Part shown: positions 5,233 through 6,332 of the stretch, one piece after another
Layout of the letters: every line of letters starts with the position of its first letter
Position numbering within the stretch: position 1 is the first letter of the stretch
Source: Microcaldota archaeon
GTDB taxonomy: Archaea; B1Sed10-29; JACOVT01
DNA length: 6,332 bases
NCBI GenBank assembly: GCA_016177165.1
Contig: JACOVT010000090.1
Coordinates: 1-6,332 of the forward strand
Reading direction: 5' to 3'
Position numbers and translations under genes: made by a program
Notes under the pieces: model-generated
The model's input: only the letters and a program-made list of their open reading frames with translations
Database searches by the model: none
What the model was told of the DNA's origin: nothing

Positions 5233-5454
5233 ATGGTATCTAATATAGCCGAAGTGGTCCACGAAAGATGGATAAAGCCAAGCGACAACCCGCTCGCCTG
5301 GGATTTCATAATGACTGCCGGACTTTACCTATTTGCCGAGCTTGCGAATGGAAAAATTAAAGAAAGGCTCCGGCAGGAATTTTGGCAAGCAGCAGTCTTG
5401 TCTGCACAAGACATTGCAGATTATGTCATATCCCAGCCAAAAAGGGATAACTGA
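5233..5454 (+). CDS. Unrecognised small protein, 73 residues
   Basis: I do not recognise this protein. It reads MVSNIAEVVHERWIKPSDNPLAW at the start (broken here as N-terminal 10 plus ERWIKPSDNPLAW), then a hydrophobic or amphipathic helix (DFIMTAGLYLFAELANG, 24-40), a charged helix (KIKERLRQEFWQAAVL) and ADYVISQPKRDN. The hydrophobic stretch is interrupted by Glu36, so a soluble helical protein is more likely than a membrane one. The gene is convincing because a perfect GGAGGTGA site is six bases before the ATG at 5233 and a TATA box lies at 5165-5172. It diverges from the basic 200-residue protein gene with a 200-bp shared control region, so the two may be co-regulated. A strong hairpin begins ten bases after the stop. 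Confidence 0.7.
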   Translation: MVSNIAEVVHERWIKPSDNPLAWDFIMTAGLYLFAELANGKIKERLRQEFWQAAVLSAQDIADYVISQPKRDN

Positions 5455-5464
5455 TTAGTAGTAA

Positions 5465-5503
5465 GGAATGGCGGCCGCAAAAAACAAGGCCGCCCACCAT
5501 TCC
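5465..5503. terminator. Strong hairpin in the convergent intergenic region
   Basis: GGAATGGCGGCC (5465-5476) pairs with GGCCG (5488-5492) and CCATTCC (5497-5503), leaving a 4-base bulge on the 3' side and the loop GCAAAAAACAA. It follows the stop at 5454 by ten bases. No T-run follows on the plus strand; on the minus strand the loop contains T6. A bidirectional terminator or a 3' stability element is likely; a small RNA is also possible. Confidence 0.55.
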
Positions 5504-5506
5504 GTA

Positions 5507-5518
5507 CCGTAATTACGG
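5507..5518. repeat. 12-bp perfect palindrome
   Basis: CCGTAATTACGG equals its own reverse complement. It lies three bases after the large hairpin, in the non-coding DNA between two convergent genes. A dimeric protein site is possible, or an added fold of the terminator region. Confidence 0.7.
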
Positions 5519-5525
5519 CTTGACC

Positions 5526-5561
5526 GCTAACAGCTGGGAAAAGCCCTGAGGCTAACAGTTG
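5526..5561 (+). repeat. Direct repeat pair GCTAACAGYTG
   Basis: GCTAACAGCTG at 5526-5536 recurs as GCTAACAGTTG at 5551-5561, a 25-bp period with one mismatch. The second copy's CTAAC can also pair with GTTAG at 5570-5574. Function unknown. Confidence 0.6.
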
Positions 5562-5565
5562 ACTG

Positions 5566-5578
5566 AAAAGTTAGAATC
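5566..5578 (-). terminator. Possible U-rich terminator after the membrane protein gene
   Basis: Three bases past the stop of the leftward membrane protein gene the minus strand reads GATTCTAACTTTT. The same 13 bases, in the same orientation, follow the DUF2283 gene (3937-3949). This placement fits a shared terminator; an attachment-like repeat bracketing the block between is the alternative. Confidence 0.4.
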
Positions 5579-5580
5579 GT

Positions 5581-6332
5581 TCACGCGCTTAGCTGACTAC
5601 GCCTTCTGGAACTTACAGCAAAATCTACGACCAATATAATAAGGCCGGTTATTAGTGCAAAAAGAACTTGCCGAATCAGACCGACCATTTTATGGACAGT
5701 TATTAATGTAAATCCAAAACCCTGAGTATTCTGACCCTTTACAATCTGGCTCGAATAAATAATACCATTAAGATCAGTTCCTTGTTCATGTGGGCGGGTA
5801 ACTTCATTTCCAAACGGTACTATACAAGGCCCATAACACTCATAAGCTAATTCCTTAAAGTAAACGACCACCAGCATCCAGTCTATTATCGGTTTGTAGG
5901 CTTCGCGACTAATGAAATTAAACCATATAGTGGAGGATGGTTCCATACTCGGTAGTTCATAATATGTATTAACATGGTATACCTTATATAGTTGAAAACT
6001 GAATTGTAGGTCAACGCTTTTATTTTTGAACTCTCCAGATTGATTAAAAATCTGATTTTGTGTGCTTTGATTAAAGCTGTTTACCTCTGTGATATTTACT
6101 GCGTAGAACTTAGTTTGGCTCGGCATCATAAACACGAGATTAGCGGTAAAGTCGGATGCTACATTATTAGGAAATAAATCGAAGTTTTGAGTCACACTTG
6201 TTGCTGGTCCATAAATAACTTTGGCTTGAAAGTTTTGGATGGACATATTGTTAACGTCACTCACATAATTCAAATTGTACAGAATTGGTCCAGACGTGAC
6301 TCTCTCTAGAGAAGAAGTTTGCAAGTATATAG
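5581..6332 (-). CDS. Asn-rich membrane-anchored surface protein, C-terminal part
   Basis: The frame ends at TGA 5583-5581 and is still open at the right edge, so the N-terminus is probably missing. A TTG at 6324 gives 247 residues, but no TATA box or ribosome site supports it. Using that numbering, residues 1-214 are polar, Asn/Ser/Thr-rich and strand-like with no membrane span. A transmembrane helix follows at about 216-237 (QVLFALITGLIILVVDFAV), then the short basic tail SSRRRSQLSA, implying an outside N-domain and inside C-terminus. Five N-glycosylation sequons (N26, N77, N85, N94, N101) and a Cys163/Cys167 pair fit an exported domain. I do not recognise the family. The DNA is clearly A/T-rich compared with the first 3.8 kb, which suggests recent acquisition. 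It converges on the 73-residue protein gene. Confidence 0.72.
   Translation of the reverse strand, partial: IYLQTSSLERVTSGPILYNLNYVSDVNNMSIQNFQAKVIYGPATSVTQNFDLFPNNVASDFTANLVFMMPSQTKFYAVNITEVNSFNQSTQNQIFNQSGEFKNKSVDLQFSFQLYKVYHVNTYYELPSMEPSSTIWFNFISREAYKPIIDWMLVVVYFKELAYECYGPCIVPFGNEVTRPHEQGTDLNGIIYSSQIVKGQNTQGFGFTLITVHKMVGLIRQVLFALITGLIILVVDFAVSSRRRSQLSA

Noticed and set aside
5471..5478. GCGGCCGC (NotI-type) octamer hinting at vector sequence
   Set aside because: It is fully explained as part of the natural hairpin at 5465-5503, and no other vector-like sequence is near.
3840..5580. CRISPR array or insertion sequence
   Set aside because: The repeats are two-copy and differently spaced; there are no inverted terminal repeats and no transposase, integrase or Cas-like protein.
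6326..6332. TATA-like TATATA at the right edge as promoter of the membrane protein gene
   Set aside because: No start codon lies 23-31 nt downstream in the gene's frame, and the frame stays open past it, so the gene more likely begins outside the window.

Overview
The window most likely comes from an archaeon, judged from its signals rather than from any search. Most genes lie 24-30 nt downstream of an A/T box of archaeal TATA type (TTTAAA, TATAAA, TATATATT), with no room for a Shine-Dalgarno site, so they look leaderless. Only genes that are internal to an operon or carry a leader have purine-rich ribosome sites (AGGTG at 4179-4183, GGAGGTGA at 5219-5226). Lipobox signal peptides and tight packing fit an uncultured euryarchaeal or DPANN-type lineage. 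I cannot name the taxon.

Bases 1-3839 are GC-rich, dense and housekeeping-like. Two divergent lipoprotein genes (249 leftward and cut by the window edge; 305 rightward, a beta-propeller) share one nearly symmetric TATA box. The propeller gene converges on, and overlaps by 14 bp, a leftward operon of agmatinase (speB family) followed by carbamate kinase (arcC), joined by an ATGA overlap. A GNAT acetyltransferase diverges from the agmatinase gene with its own TATA box and starts at 3270. Agmatinase makes urea and putrescine while carbamate kinase handles carbamoyl phosphate, so the coupling is not a complete known pathway and is the main metabolic puzzle here.

From about 3840 the sequence becomes visibly richer in A/T and looks accessory. 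It holds a leftward DUF4258-DUF2283 pair (a toxin-antitoxin-like module), an unrecognised basic 200-residue protein just upstream of it, and a divergent unrecognised 73-residue protein. The last of these has a strong ribosome site that can fold into an occluding hairpin. A structured convergent intergenic region follows (hairpin, perfect palindrome, direct repeats). The 3' part of a leftward gene for an Asn-rich, sequon-rich, single-span membrane protein then runs off the right edge. A 13-bp direct repeat (3937-3949 and 5566-5578) brackets the toxin-antitoxin-like block. It is either a shared U-rich terminator motif or an integration footprint.

No rRNA, recognisable tRNA, CRISPR array, transposase or integrase is visible. 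No stretch over 300 bases lacks a gene.
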